DNA from: SAR202 cluster bacterium | GTDB taxonomy: Bacteria; Chloroflexota; Dehalococcoidia; SAR202; CAJWER01 | DNA: 35,136 nucleotides | Direction: 5' to 3' | NCBI GenBank assembly: GCA_030740335.1 | Contig: JASLXL010000068.1 | Span: forward strand, 1-35,136 | Part shown: positions 15,369 to 23,667 of the stretch, piece by piece | Position numbering within the stretch: position 1 is the stretch's first letter | Layout of the letters: every line of letters begins with the position of its first letter | Translations under genes and position numbers: made by a program | The notes under the pieces: model-generated | The model's database searches: none | Seen by the model: the letters and a program-made list of their open reading frames with translations, nothing else | What the model was told of the DNA's origin: nothing

Positions 15369-16070
15369 TCACTGGGCGAGACTCCCGATGGAGGCCAGCG
15401 TTTTTTCTGGCGCCAGCATTACGAATATGATGAGCGCCAGGGAGAGTATGATCGAGGCTGTCCAGGCTCCGATCAGCGCCGTCTTTGGGTCCTCCGACGC
15501 GTTAACTCGGTCGATAAGTGACGCCCCTAATCCGAAGATCACTATGGACAGCATAGATGTAAACAGGAGCTGGAGTCCGACGGTGATCGAGAGGTATGGT
15601 GATGTGAACAGGTTGTCCGATGCTGTGTAGAGCATCTGGAGATAATCGACCTGGCCGTTGATGAATTTGAACCACAAGTTTGCCTGCGGCAGGAACAGCC
15701 CGCCGAGGAGCAGCATGTGTATGCCGCCATAGAGCGATCCGAAGCCTAGCCACCTCACCAGGCTGCGCGGTCCACGGTCCCGACAGTTGGAGAAGATCGG
15801 CCTTCCACCGTAGATGAACCATGCACCTGGAACGACGACCAGAACGCTCACCATGGCGCTGAGGCCCCCGAAGTATAAAGATTGTGAGAAGGGCAGGTGT
15901 TCGGGGAGCTGCGGAGGTATCGCGCGGGATAGAAGGTTAACCAGAATCGTACTGGCGCCGACGATCGCCCCGAAAATCGCGAGTGAGGCGGTGAAGCGTA
16001 CGCGCTCCCAGTCTACACCCTCGGGTCCGAGTGGTTGCGTGGTTGGTTGTGCGTTGGCGATGGTGGCCAT
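15369..16070 (-). CDS. Multi-pass membrane protein of unknown function
   Basis: A 233-residue protein with five or six hydrophobic segments, roughly 28-50, 68-88, 108-130, 155-183 and 205-225, and a soluble N-terminus of about 25 residues. I do not recognise a family. The loop after segment 2 carries FSNCRDRGPRSLVRW, basic and so probably cytoplasmic. Its ATG follows the stop of the upstream gene with no gap (TAG then ATG) and has GGGGGAGG nine bases upstream inside that gene, so the two are translationally coupled and probably work together. It converges on the methyltransferase 68 bases away, and no terminator hairpin is visible between them. Confidence 0.75.
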   Translation of the reverse strand: MATIANAQPTTQPLGPEGVDWERVRFTASLAIFGAIVGASTILVNLLSRAIPPQLPEHLPFSQSLYFGGLSAMVSVLVVVPGAWFIYGGRPIFSNCRDRGPRSLVRWLGFGSLYGGIHMLLLGGLFLPQANLWFKFINGQVDYLQMLYTASDNLFTSPYLSITVGLQLLFTSMLSIVIFGLGASLIDRVNASEDPKTALIGAWTASIILSLALIIFVMLAPEKTLASIGSLAQ

Positions 16071-16979
16071 CTAGCGTTCCTCCCCCGAGCCTATGGAGAG
16101 CGAGCAATCCTGTTGGAAGGAGCAGTCGAGCAGCCAGTCTGGATGGTTGTAGCCATAGATCAGGTTGAAGTGAAAAGCTTCAGGCTCCAGCGGGTAGTAG
16201 CCCGATACTACCAGACGCGTCCCCATCCCTGTCGTTGAGCAGCCTCCGCCGAAGGAGCCGCAGGATGTGATCATGTGCCACGCAGGTGGATCGAGCACCG
16301 GCTCGATGTCAGTAATACGTGAGAGGTCGATCTGCCCGACGAGTTGATCGAATGTGCGTTTGAGAGAAGAGCTGACTACCTCTTCTATGACCGTTTCAGG
16401 GAGGCTGTCGACGAAGGCCACGAAATCGCCCTGCATTATCGCCGGGCCAAGGTCAGCCATCGTGTCCTTCACGAACTGCAGGACCCGGGGTTCCAACGGC
16501 ACACCCGTGAACCATGCGCCGGGTCCGATTGCGCCGGTCATACGGTTGGTTACGGTGCGGACCTTCCATCCATCCTCGTTCACCATTTCGATGACGAAGG
16601 GGAATACCGTGCCTGATTTGGTCTGAAGGGTGCCTTTCAGCCCCATGGTGCCATTTTTCGGCATGGTCCGACGCCACACGGGCAGCAGCTCAAAGTTCAG
16701 GGAACCGATCGCCTCCAATTCGGAGGCGAAGCGCGATGAGTCTTGCTCCTGCTGGAACCGAGTCGAGGTAAGGGCGTAGGATTGCGCGGCATCGGTTCCG
16801 CCTAGCGTTTCGAGGAACGTGTCGGCGGAGGATGCGGCATCTGCCGTGGACACCATGAGCCACAGGAACACCGAGATAAAGAACACCACTACAGTTAGTA
16901 GTGTCAGGCCGATGCCGAGGCCAGCGAACTTGGCTATGCGTAGGTAGTCGCGTGTGGACTCTTGGTAGTATGCAACCAT
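16071..16979 (-). CDS. Membrane-anchored protein with a large extracytoplasmic domain, unknown function
   Basis: A protein of about 302 residues: a short cytoplasmic N-terminus (MVAYYQESTRDYLRIAKF), one strong transmembrane helix (about 20-45), and an external domain of some 250 residues. The first part of that domain (SSADTFLETLGGTDAAQSYA through GWKVRTV) has the helix-plus-sheet pattern of NTF2/DUF4864-like folds, which is a guess. The C-terminal part has four cysteines (TSCGSFGGGCS and LLDCSFQQDCS) able to form two disulfides, fitting an exported location. ATG 16979 is preferred; GTG 17015 is in frame but has GGAG directly against it. It is translationally coupled to the downstream membrane protein. 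Confidence 0.7.
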   Translation of the reverse strand: MVAYYQESTRDYLRIAKFAGLGIGLTLLTVVVFFISVFLWLMVSTADAASSADTFLETLGGTDAAQSYALTSTRFQQEQDSSRFASELEAIGSLNFELLPVWRRTMPKNGTMGLKGTLQTKSGTVFPFVIEMVNEDGWKVRTVTNRMTGAIGPGAWFTGVPLEPRVLQFVKDTMADLGPAIMQGDFVAFVDSLPETVIEEVVSSSLKRTFDQLVGQIDLSRITDIEPVLDPPAWHMITSCGSFGGGCSTTGMGTRLVVSGYYPLEPEAFHFNLIYGYNHPDWLLDCSFQQDCSLSIGSGEER

Positions 16980-17663
16980 TATCGTGGGTGACCGGTGGAG
17001 GAGGGTCAAGGCCACTCCGGCATCCAGTTTTTTGCTCCTATTATCCGGTTATCGCCTACGACCGCCGCGCCGAGCGGCCGGGTTTCGGATCCGGTCCAAC
17101 ATCGCTTTCACTGGCTCGCCGCGAACGGCCTCCACGTCCTCGTGGTAGTTGAGCAGGATGCCCAGAGTGTCGTCGATCACGGACGGCTCCAACTCTTTCT
17201 GGTCCAGGGACACGAGTGCTGCAGTTTAGTCCAGGGTCTCTCTAAGGGATTTTCCGGTAGCGTCAACTGACGTCGGACTGGTGTCGATAATGCTCAAGGG
17301 ATGTTATCTTCGTAAGGTCGGGAGAACGTTCTTACAAGGATAATACGATAGCAAAGGGATCGGCGGGTTTCAATGACGCAGTCGATTTGCCAGGCAAGGG
17401 CACTCTGTGAGTAGGCTTATCACGGGAAGGCTGTTGCCCACCGTCTCAGGGCCCAGGCGAGGAGGAGCACGAAGGCACCGACTAGGGACGCCAGCCCCCA
17501 AGGGTGCAAGCCCTGGGACGATCGCCAGGAGCATCAGGCAAGCCCCATGCCAAGAATTGGGTCTGTCCTGGTCAGTCCCAAATAACATCTGTGAGTCATC
17601 AACGGCCCTCTGAAGGTTGCCGGCACGCGCCGTGACCACCGGTAGGGACGCGTCAGGAGCAGA

Positions 17664-17854
17664 CTATCCGGCGCGTACCGCCGCTGCGGTGATGGACCGC
17701 CCGACATACACGCTTGCGACCGAGCGGCGGTACTCGGATGAGGCGAAGACGTCGCCGATCATATCGTCGCCAAGGTCTCGGACGTGTTGGCGGCGGCCGT
17801 AGCGATTGTGTCTTCATCCAGCGCATTGCCGATGATATCCACTGATACTTTCAC
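17664..17854 (-). pseudogene. Relic resembling the C-terminus of a molybdo-flavoprotein FAD-binding subunit
   Basis: Minus strand from GTG 17854, with AGGAGG eight bases upstream. The first frame reads VKVSVDIIGNALDEDTIATA, then AANTSETLATI and a TGA. In the next frame IGDVFASSEYRRSVASVYVG then RSITAAAVRAG and TAG follow. Joined, these resemble the last 60 residues of CoxM/XdhB-type FAD subunits, whose C-termini carry a D-ASAEYRRHL-VLVRRAL-A pattern. A frameshift lies near 17757-17765. The rest of the subunit and its molybdenum and iron-sulfur partners are absent. Oddly, an intact promoter and ribosome binding site stand directly before the fragment, so an alternative is a short native gene whose sequence happens to resemble this terminus. 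Confidence in the family is moderate. Confidence 0.5.
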
Positions 17855-17937
17855 GAGTAGTACCTCCTCGAGCGTTGGCCTTTTCGGGCCGAATCAGGGG
17901 GCTGGCGTAGGCTGTCCAGCTTACTGAAATGGCTGCA

Positions 17938-17966
17938 AATGTATGGTAGGCAGGCAGTGGTGTCAA
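17938..17966 (-). promoter_or_regulatory. Strong promoter ahead of the FAD-subunit relic
   Basis: Minus-strand TTGACA (17966-17961), 17-base spacer, TACATT (17943-17938). A second TTGACAC lies upstream, so GTGTCAA occurs twice on the plus strand (starting 17960 and 17978), which could be an operator pair. Confidence 0.6.
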
Positions 17967-18086
17967 CAAAGTGAAAAGTGTCAAAATACAGCTTTGGTGT
18001 GGGTTCTCCTGATGAGCTTCTGACAGGCTGTCGATGAGAGATTCGCGGGCCCTTCCCCCGCCCGAGAGAATAAAAGGAGATTCTTG

Positions 18087-18142
18087 TTAGGGACACCCTC
18101 ACGCACCCGGCAGATGGGCTTTCGCCTCTATTCACACCCTCT
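18087..18142 (+). repeat. Dispersed repeat family B, copy 2
   Basis: TTAGGGACACCCTCACGCAC, then GATGGGCTTTCGCCTCT and TTCACACCC, parallels 5419-5472, including the upstream ATAAAA motif. Confidence 0.5.
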
Positions 18143-18499
18143 TTGCATAGTGTGCGAGCTTTGAGTCAGGGTTCAGGTCTTGAGCATTTGGGCTGTGGCA
18201 GTGAAGGCTTTTCAGCCCTTTCCTCCTAAGGAAGTGAGGCAGACATATGATGTGAGGGACATCTCGGGTACCGGGCGTCTGGCTTAGCCTCTTTGTGTGG
18301 TGGTCCAGGCGGTGGCCCCACGGCCCTGGCCCCTACGGGGAAGCGGTGGATGACGGAAAACGCGAACTGTAATGCCTAGCCTCCAGCCCTTGGTCCACCG
18401 GTTGAAACGGTGAAATTGTGCTGGTATCCTTCTCACCCAAGCTAGCCTTTTGATGGTGACGGCTTGTGATTTGCAAATTTGTCTGGGAGGGGGTCGCAG

Positions 18500-20608
18500 A
18501 TGACAGATACCGAAGAGAAAGCGGAGGCCGACGAGGCCGAAATTGCCGCTCATTGGAAAGAAGAGGAGTGGATACACCCATCCAAGAGCTTTTTCGCCCA
18601 GGCGAATATGGCGGACGAAGCGGTGCTGGAGCGCTTCGCCCAGGACAAGTTCCCGGAGTCTTTCCGTGAATATGCAGACCTCCTGGATTGGGATGAGCCC
18701 TGGCATACGACGCTCGACTCGTCGAACCCTCCGTTCTGGAACTGGTTCGTGGGAGGCAAGCTCAACGCGTCCTATAACTGCGTAGACCGCCACCTTGAAA
18801 AGAACCGCAACAAGGCGGCCTTCATATTCGTCCCCGAGGACGAGGGTGAGGTGGACCAGGTAATCACCTATCAGGACCTCTATGTACGCGTTAACGAGTT
18901 TGCGGCGCTGCTACAAGACTTCTGTGGGCTCAAGGCGGGTGACCGGGCGACGCTCCACATGCCGATGACGCCGGAGTTGCCGGTAGTGATGCTGGCCTGC
19001 GCGAGGATTGGCGTTATCCATTCTCAGGTCTTTGGCGGGTTTAGTGGGACGGCATGTGGCGAGCGCATTGTGGACTCCGAGAGCCATGTCCTGATTACGA
19101 CGGATGCATACTGGCGCTCGGGTAAGCTGTTGGATCACAAGGAGAAGGCCGACGAGGCTGTGGCCAAGGCGGCTGAGAGCGGAGTCGCTGTTGACAAGGT
19201 GCTGGTGTGGCGTCGTTACCCCGGCAAGGTGTCAGCTGCGACTCCTATGGTTGACGGGCGAGATTTTTACGTAGACGAGCTGATGGAGGACTATAAAGGG
19301 AGGCGTGTTGCACCTCTGTCAATGTCCTCCGATGCGCCTCTGTTTCTGATGTACACATCTGGGACGACCGCGAAGCCCAAGGGGTGCCAGCACAGCACAG
19401 GCGGCTACCTGGCCTACGCGGCCGGAACAGCGAAGTACTACCAGGACATCCATCCGGAGGATGTGTACTGGTGTATGGCGGACATCGGCTGGATCACGGG
19501 CCACTCGTACATCGTGTACGGGCCGTTGGCTGTGGGTGCGACCGGGGTATTGTATGAAGGGGTGCCAAACTATCCGGACGCAGGCAGACCGTGGCGAATC
19601 GCCGAGCGCCTTGGCGTGAATATTTTCCATACTGCGCCGACCGCGATCAGGATGCTGCGCAAGGCCGGTCCGGACGAGCCTGCCAAGTACGACTACCACT
19701 TCAAGCACATGACCACGGTGGGTGAGCCCATTGAACCGGAGGTGTGGAAGTGGTACTACGAGGTCGTGGGCAAGCGGGAGGCCGCCATTGTAGATACCTG
19801 GTGGCAGACCGAGACGGGCGGATTCATAGGTACTACGCTACCAGGTCTTCAGCCGATGAAACCAGGGAGTTGCGGTCCGGGTGCGCTGGGTATCTATCCG
19901 GTGATCCTGGACGAGAACGGCAACGAAGTGGAGGATGGACGTGGCGGCAACATCTGCATTACGAACCCGTGGCCTGGTTTCATGCAGACGATCTGGGGCG
20001 ATCCGGACCGGTTCGTCGAGACCTACTTTGCCAGGTACAACAAAGACCCGAACAGCAGGGACTGGCGCGACTGGCCTTACATGACCGGAGACGGAGCCGT
20101 GAAGTCGAAGGACGGTTACTTCCGTATCGTGGGCAGGATAGACGATGTGATCAACGTCGCCGGCCACCGCCTGGGTACGAAGGAGCTTGAGTCTGCCGCT
20201 CTGACCGTTGAGTCGGTGGGCGAGGCTGCAGCTGTTCCCGCGTACGATGAGCTAAAGGGCCGTGTTCCGGAGATCTATGTATCGCTGAAACCCGGGTATG
20301 ACCCCGATTCGGTCGAAGCCGATGTGAGGGCTGTTATTAGGCAAATTATCGGTCCAATTGCGACACCGGGCGCCGTGTGGGTCAGCGAGGACCTGCCGAA
20401 GACTCGCTCCGGCAAAATCATGCGCCGTGTCATCGCAGCCATCTCCAATTTCATGGACGTGGGTGATACGACGACCTTGGCTAACCCCGAGATCGTCGAG
20501 GATATACGGCAGTCGGTGCAGGGAGCTAAGGTCGCACGCGGCATGGTCCCCGAGGTTGTACCGGAGTCGGCCAAGGAGGAGTTCAGGCGCTTCGGCGAAG
20601 AGGGGTAG
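18500..20608 (+). CDS. acsA: Acetyl-CoA synthetase (AMP-forming)
   Basis: A 702-residue adenylate-forming enzyme that activates acetate (possibly propionate) with ATP and CoA. Core motifs in order: YTSGTTAKPKG (285-295, phosphate loop), VGEPIEPEVWKW, DTWWQTETGG (432-441) with the Trp that limits the acyl pocket to short chains in acetate-specific enzymes, TGDGAV, GRIDDVINVAGHRLGT hinge region, and TRSGKIMRR with the catalytic and acetylatable Lys 639. It is about 50 residues longer than E. coli Acs: an acidic N-terminal extension (about 1-25) and a charged C-terminal tail ending FRRFGEEG. ATG 18500 follows a long GGGAGGGGG tract; the longer frame from 18479 would overlap it. It ends at a strong terminator and is monocistronic. 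Regulation by lysine acetylation is possible through K639, though no acetyltransferase is nearby. Confidence 0.95.
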   Translation: MTDTEEKAEADEAEIAAHWKEEEWIHPSKSFFAQANMADEAVLERFAQDKFPESFREYADLLDWDEPWHTTLDSSNPPFWNWFVGGKLNASYNCVDRHLEKNRNKAAFIFVPEDEGEVDQVITYQDLYVRVNEFAALLQDFCGLKAGDRATLHMPMTPELPVVMLACARIGVIHSQVFGGFSGTACGERIVDSESHVLITTDAYWRSGKLLDHKEKADEAVAKAAESGVAVDKVLVWRRYPGKVSAATPMVDGRDFYVDELMEDYKGRRVAPLSMSSDAPLFLMYTSGTTAKPKGCQHSTGGYLAYAAGTAKYYQDIHPEDVYWCMADIGWITGHSYIVYGPLAVGATGVLYEGVPNYPDAGRPWRIAERLGVNIFHTAPTAIRMLRKAGPDEPAKYDYHFKHMTTVGEPIEPEVWKWYYEVVGKREAAIVDTWWQTETGGFIGTTLPGLQPMKPGSCGPGALGIYPVILDENGNEVEDGRGGNICITNPWPGFMQTIWGDPDRFVETYFARYNKDPNSRDWRDWPYMTGDGAVKSKDGYFRIVGRIDDVINVAGHRLGTKELESAALTVESVGEAAAVPAYDELKGRVPEIYVSLKPGYDPDSVEADVRAVIRQIIGPIATPGAVWVSEDLPKTRSGKIMRRVIAAISNFMDVGDTTTLANPEIVEDIRQSVQGAKVARGMVPEVVPESAKEEFRRFGEEG

Positions 20609-20630
20609 AGCCAAACTTCGCAGTTAGGGG

Positions 20631-20666
20631 AAACGGGCCTCCCTGATCAGAGGAGGCCCGTTTTTT
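20631..20666 (+). terminator. Rho-independent terminator of acsA
   Basis: AAACGGGCCTCC (20631-20642) pairs with GGAGGCCCGTTT (20652-20663) across a nine-base loop, followed by a run of six T. Confidence 0.93.
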
Positions 20667-21251
20667 GTTGGGCTGTATTGCGAGAGGAACCAGAACTTCA
20701 ACAGGTTTTACCATGTCACCAGGATAGCTTGTGAACAGATCACAATTCGGCGATCCAACATCCCAAGATTCTGAGACGGAACCAAGTCTTGGTGGAGTGA
20801 TGCCCGGAAAACTCACATGGGCGAAGAATGGCAGGTCACAGATCTGCCCATACACTGAATCTCTCGCGTCAGATACCCATGGTGGCGTAGGGGTGGGTCT
20901 GTGACGCGCCCTTTCAGAGAGCTTCACAGACCGAGGTTCTTCGTTCCAAGACTCTGCCAATAAAACATGTTTTGAGATGGCGTCATTCTTGGAATACTCA
21001 CAAGGTCTGAGCGTACGCGAAGGATCTGGGGAGGATGGGTGCGATGGTTTTCGGGTCGTGTCCCCGCCCCAAATACTTCGTCTGGCGGCTTCTCAGCATG
21101 ACAATTGATTGGAGCGCCGTAGAACCTGACGATCAATTGAAAATTGGTCGAAATCGGGGCTTGACGCGGGGCGTTTGAGGGCTATCATCTTTGGGACCGT
21201 CGTCGGTGCTGAAGAGCGGGACGGGGCAAACGCTGGTTGAGGAGCAGGAAT
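20667..21251. other. Intergenic region with two inverted repeats
   Basis: No convincing gene over about 585 bases; short open frames on the minus strand have no protein-like character. Two inverted repeats stand out: GGTCTGTGA/TCACAGACC (20896-20904 and 20924-20932, 19-base loop) and CAATTGAT/ATCAATTG (21102-21109 and 21132-21139). The second lies just upstream of the promoter at 21161. Confidence 0.5.
21161..21188 (+). promoter_or_regulatory. Promoter of the P-loop kinase-like gene
   Basis: TTGACG (21161-21166), 16-base spacer, TATCAT (21183-21188); transcription would start about 21195, 57 bases before the ATG at 21252. The CAATTGAT inverted repeat ends 22 bases upstream and could bind a regulator. 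Confidence 0.6.
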
Positions 21252-21950
21252 ATGAACCTGATTATCGTAGGTATGGAGTACGCGGGTAAGACGACCCTGG
21301 CCGACGAGATTATCAAGTGGCGCAACGATGTGATGGGGAAACCAAGCCCCCTGGGGATTGTGGAGTATCACGACCACTTCACCTTCCCGTGGCTCGGCCA
21401 CTGGGACGAGATCTCCGAAGAAGATATGGCAACCTTTATGTCCCTGGGCCCACAACTCAAAGAGATGTTTTCGCGGTACCAGTTCGCGTACCACTTGAGC
21501 GATCAGCTCTACCGGGACTCGGACCACATTTTGCTGGGGTTCCACATCGAAGACGCCATTTTCGCGCCGCGCTACTATGGTTTTGGCAAGAAGGGCGAGT
21601 ACGGAGACCGGTCGAGTGGCGTGAGGGCCGTCGAGATGGAGGTCATGGAGAAGGCGCCTGAGACTGTGCTGGTTCATGTGAAAGCGACCCCAGAGGTGAT
21701 TCGTGAGCGAATGCGCACCAAGCCGCATGATCGCACCCACCTCAAGGACGAGCACATTGACGAGATGATCGAGGAGTTTGACTACCACGTCGGTCACTCG
21801 CTTCTACGCAATAGGATCGTGCTTGACACCTCGGAGGCGACGGTGGAGCAGACCATTGCGGAGTTCGTGGAACAGATGGGGCCCCTAATGAGCCACGAGG
21901 ACAGGGTTCGAATGCAAGCCCATGCGACCCTTGAGGCTGCGAAAGGCTAG
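21252..21950 (+). CDS. P-loop NTPase, nucleoside/thymidylate kinase-like
   Basis: A 232-residue P-loop protein. The Walker A motif GMEYAGKTT (residues 7-15) opens the protein, as in small-molecule kinases. A conserved acidic/aromatic region (YHDHFTFPW) lies where nucleoside kinases bind substrate, and a later VLVHVKATPEVIRERM segment resembles the lid/LID-Arg part of thymidylate-kinase-like folds. The C-terminus is helical. Kinase activity is likely, but the phosphate acceptor is unknown; a nucleotide or a modified sugar is possible. ATG 21252 has GGAG seven bases upstream. The DapA-family relic begins 34 bases after its stop. Confidence 0.75.
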   Translation: MNLIIVGMEYAGKTTLADEIIKWRNDVMGKPSPLGIVEYHDHFTFPWLGHWDEISEEDMATFMSLGPQLKEMFSRYQFAYHLSDQLYRDSDHILLGFHIEDAIFAPRYYGFGKKGEYGDRSSGVRAVEMEVMEKAPETVLVHVKATPEVIRERMRTKPHDRTHLKDEHIDEMIEEFDYHVGHSLLRNRIVLDTSEATVEQTIAEFVEQMGPLMSHEDRVRMQAHATLEAAKG

Positions 21951-21984
21951 CTGCCCGGCAGGTTGCGCTATGCAAGGGAAGATC

Positions 21985-22407
21985 ATGGATCGCAGCGATC
22001 TGAGAGAGTTGATCGTGGGACCGATCGCAAATGTTCCTACGCACTTTGACGATCGGTTCAGGGTTGACTATGGCCGGATGGCAGAGTCCGGGTTGGTCAA
22101 GGATAATGCGGTTATCAAGGTCGCAGTGACTATGGGCGAGATAGCCCACATATGTGATGACGAGTGGGGACCACTGTTAAAGACGACGGTACAGGCAGCC
22201 AAGGATAAGGCTACGGTCATGTGCGACATCCACCACAAGGACACGCTGTGCACCATTGAGGACGCGAAGCGGGCCGCCGATCTTGGCGCGGTAGGTGTCC
22301 AGGTCGCGCCGCTCATCTTCAATGATCCGACGCAGTACGACATCTTGCGGTTTTTCGAGGACCTGAGGAACCATCTACTGCGCATGGAGCCGCCCCGCTA
22401 CCTATAA
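21985..22407 (+). pseudogene. Truncated dihydrodipicolinate synthase (DapA)-family relic
   Basis: A 140-codon frame whose start, LRELIVGPIANVPTHFDDRF then RVDYGRMAESGLVKDNAVIK, is that of a DapA/aldolase TIM barrel. Segments KTTVQAAKDKATVMCDIHHK, TIEDAKRAADLGAVGVQVAP and FNDPTQYDILRFFEDL follow in order. The family is about 300 residues, so the second half is missing, including the Schiff-base lysine and the catalytic tyrosine region. The reading diverges after FFEDL into RNHLLRMEPPRYL and stops. There also appears to be a short internal deletion between YGRMAESG and LVKDN. ATG 21985 has AAGGGA five bases upstream and could still be translated, but the product cannot be an active aldolase. 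It follows the kinase-like gene closely. Confidence 0.75.
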
Positions 22408-22622
22408 CCCGCACTCCTCGTTATCAACTATAATTGGCCGACAAGTTGTTATAGCGCAATATTGTTGTTCAGATAAAGTCGACTTGGGAAGTGCAACTTA
22501 ATGCGATCGAACTAACAAACGAGACCTTGTTCGTGGAAAGTAGTAATTGATTGGTCCGTGGGAGTAGCTGGTTGAGTCATCAAATATTTTCGATAGATAT
22601 CCTATGATCTCAACGAGGATTG
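22408..22622. other. AT-rich intergenic stretch
   Basis: About 215 bases, clearly richer in A and T than the surroundings, between the DapA-family relic and the end of the convergent isomerase gene. No gene, repeat or terminator is recognised. Confidence 0.4.
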
Positions 22623-23468
22623 CTAATCTGTGATGCCCCATCCGACTGCGAAGTCGCGGGTGATGCGGGCCAGTTCATTGGGGGTTTCGTCATTGTTGGG
22701 CACGATGACCTCGAAGGTCCAGGGCCCTGGGTAGTCGATGTCTATCAGTGCCTCGCGGATTTTGCCCCAGTCGAATCCACCGTGTTCGGGTGCGCGATGG
22801 TCACCGTCCTCTACGTCGAAGTCAACGTCGTGGAGGTGGGTGCCTCGGAGCCTGGACCCCGCTGCCCGTATCTCCTCGGCGGGCTCCATTTGGTGTATTC
22901 CAACGTGGCCGGAGTCCAGTATCAGGCCGACCTGGCCCTCGGGGTATCCGTCCACCAGGGGGCGAAGCTCCTTCATAGTCAGGTAGGGGTAGTCGCAGTG
23001 GTAGGGCAGGTTCTCTAGGGTAATCCGGACCCCGGCAGCCTCCGCGACCGGGACCAGGTCGTCCAGGGAGCGAGGCACCGCGTCCCGGACATTCTGTGGT
23101 GTTTCGGGACCGTCGTCCTCGACAAAAATCGGGTTGGGCACCGGGTGTATGACCATCTCGCTGGCCCCCAAGTCGCCCGCAAACCGCAGGTAGCGACCTA
23201 GCAACGCCATGTTGCGTTTGCGCCACTCCTCGTCCGGGGCGCCCAGGATGGCGCGGCCGGCGGGGGCGTGGACGCTTCGTGCCGTGAGGCCCCGAGCCTC
23301 AATGCGTCTGCGGAACTCAACCAGATTTTGGCCTGTCAGCGGCTCGGCGACGTGGGGGCTCTGCCCGGAAACCTCGACTTGCGGGAATCCGGCCTCCGCG
23401 ACGGCGTCCAAAGCCTTCTCAATGCCACGGTCCCGGAATCCGGCGGATGCGTAGCTGGTGTTGTCCAT
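22623..23468 (-). CDS. Sugar phosphate isomerase/epimerase (xylose isomerase-like TIM barrel)
   Basis: A 281-residue AP-endonuclease-2-like TIM barrel, the fold of hydroxypyruvate isomerases, tagatose/psicose epimerases and inosose dehydratases. Metal-site residues are in the expected places: SVHAPAG, MVIHPVPNP, ITLENLPYH (Glu), LDSGHVGIHQ (Asp and His), LRGTHLHDVD (His), and WTFEVI near the C-terminus (Glu). A two-step metal-dependent isomerisation or epimerisation of a small sugar or keto acid is the likely reaction; the substrate is unknown. ATG 23468 has AGGAG five bases upstream; the longer frame to 23525 is discarded. The next gene upstream on this strand is the dead 3-methyladenine glycosylase. 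Confidence 0.87.
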   Translation of the reverse strand: MDNTSYASAGFRDRGIEKALDAVAEAGFPQVEVSGQSPHVAEPLTGQNLVEFRRRIEARGLTARSVHAPAGRAILGAPDEEWRKRNMALLGRYLRFAGDLGASEMVIHPVPNPIFVEDDGPETPQNVRDAVPRSLDDLVPVAEAAGVRITLENLPYHCDYPYLTMKELRPLVDGYPEGQVGLILDSGHVGIHQMEPAEEIRAAGSRLRGTHLHDVDFDVEDGDHRAPEHGGFDWGKIREALIDIDYPGPWTFEVIVPNNDETPNELARITRDFAVGWGITD

Positions 23469-23667
23469 TAAACTCCTGTGTTGTTCTCGGGCCCGTTTCC
23501 CGGAATGGAAAAAGAACGATACCAAAATTCTAGGCGAAGGTCATCTTGAGATATCCCGACTGCGCCGCACCGGATGTCCTTGAGGGACCATCTGAATCGT
23601 TGGGCCCCGCCTGTCCGCCTACCCAGTTGTGGCCGGCATTGCTGAGGGCGGGCGGGGTTCGCCATCG

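Larger units (their letters stand above)
16980..18499. other. Decayed region with gene relics
   Basis: About 1.5 kb without an intact gene. On the minus strand 17049-17213 there is a 54-codon frame from GTG (VSLDQKELEPSVIDDTLGIL and onward, ending RRGGRRR) that looks protein-like but is unrecognised. Around 17400-17560 (minus) two frames can be joined into a hydrophobic segment (LMLLAIVPGLAPLG then LVGAFVLLLAWALRR), suggesting a dead membrane protein. The FAD-subunit relic at 17664-17854 and its promoter follow, then a family B repeat at 18087-18142. A 10-base palindrome AGAACGTTCT lies at 17323-17332. Confidence 0.5.

Noticed and set aside
17370..17639. An 89-residue minus-strand open frame
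   Set aside because: Its protein-like hydrophobic part continues in another frame, so it is at most a fragment of a dead membrane protein rather than a gene.
20583..20960. A 125-residue minus-strand open frame over the acsA terminator
   Set aside because: It reads through a strong terminator stem and its composition is random-looking, with no ribosome binding site.
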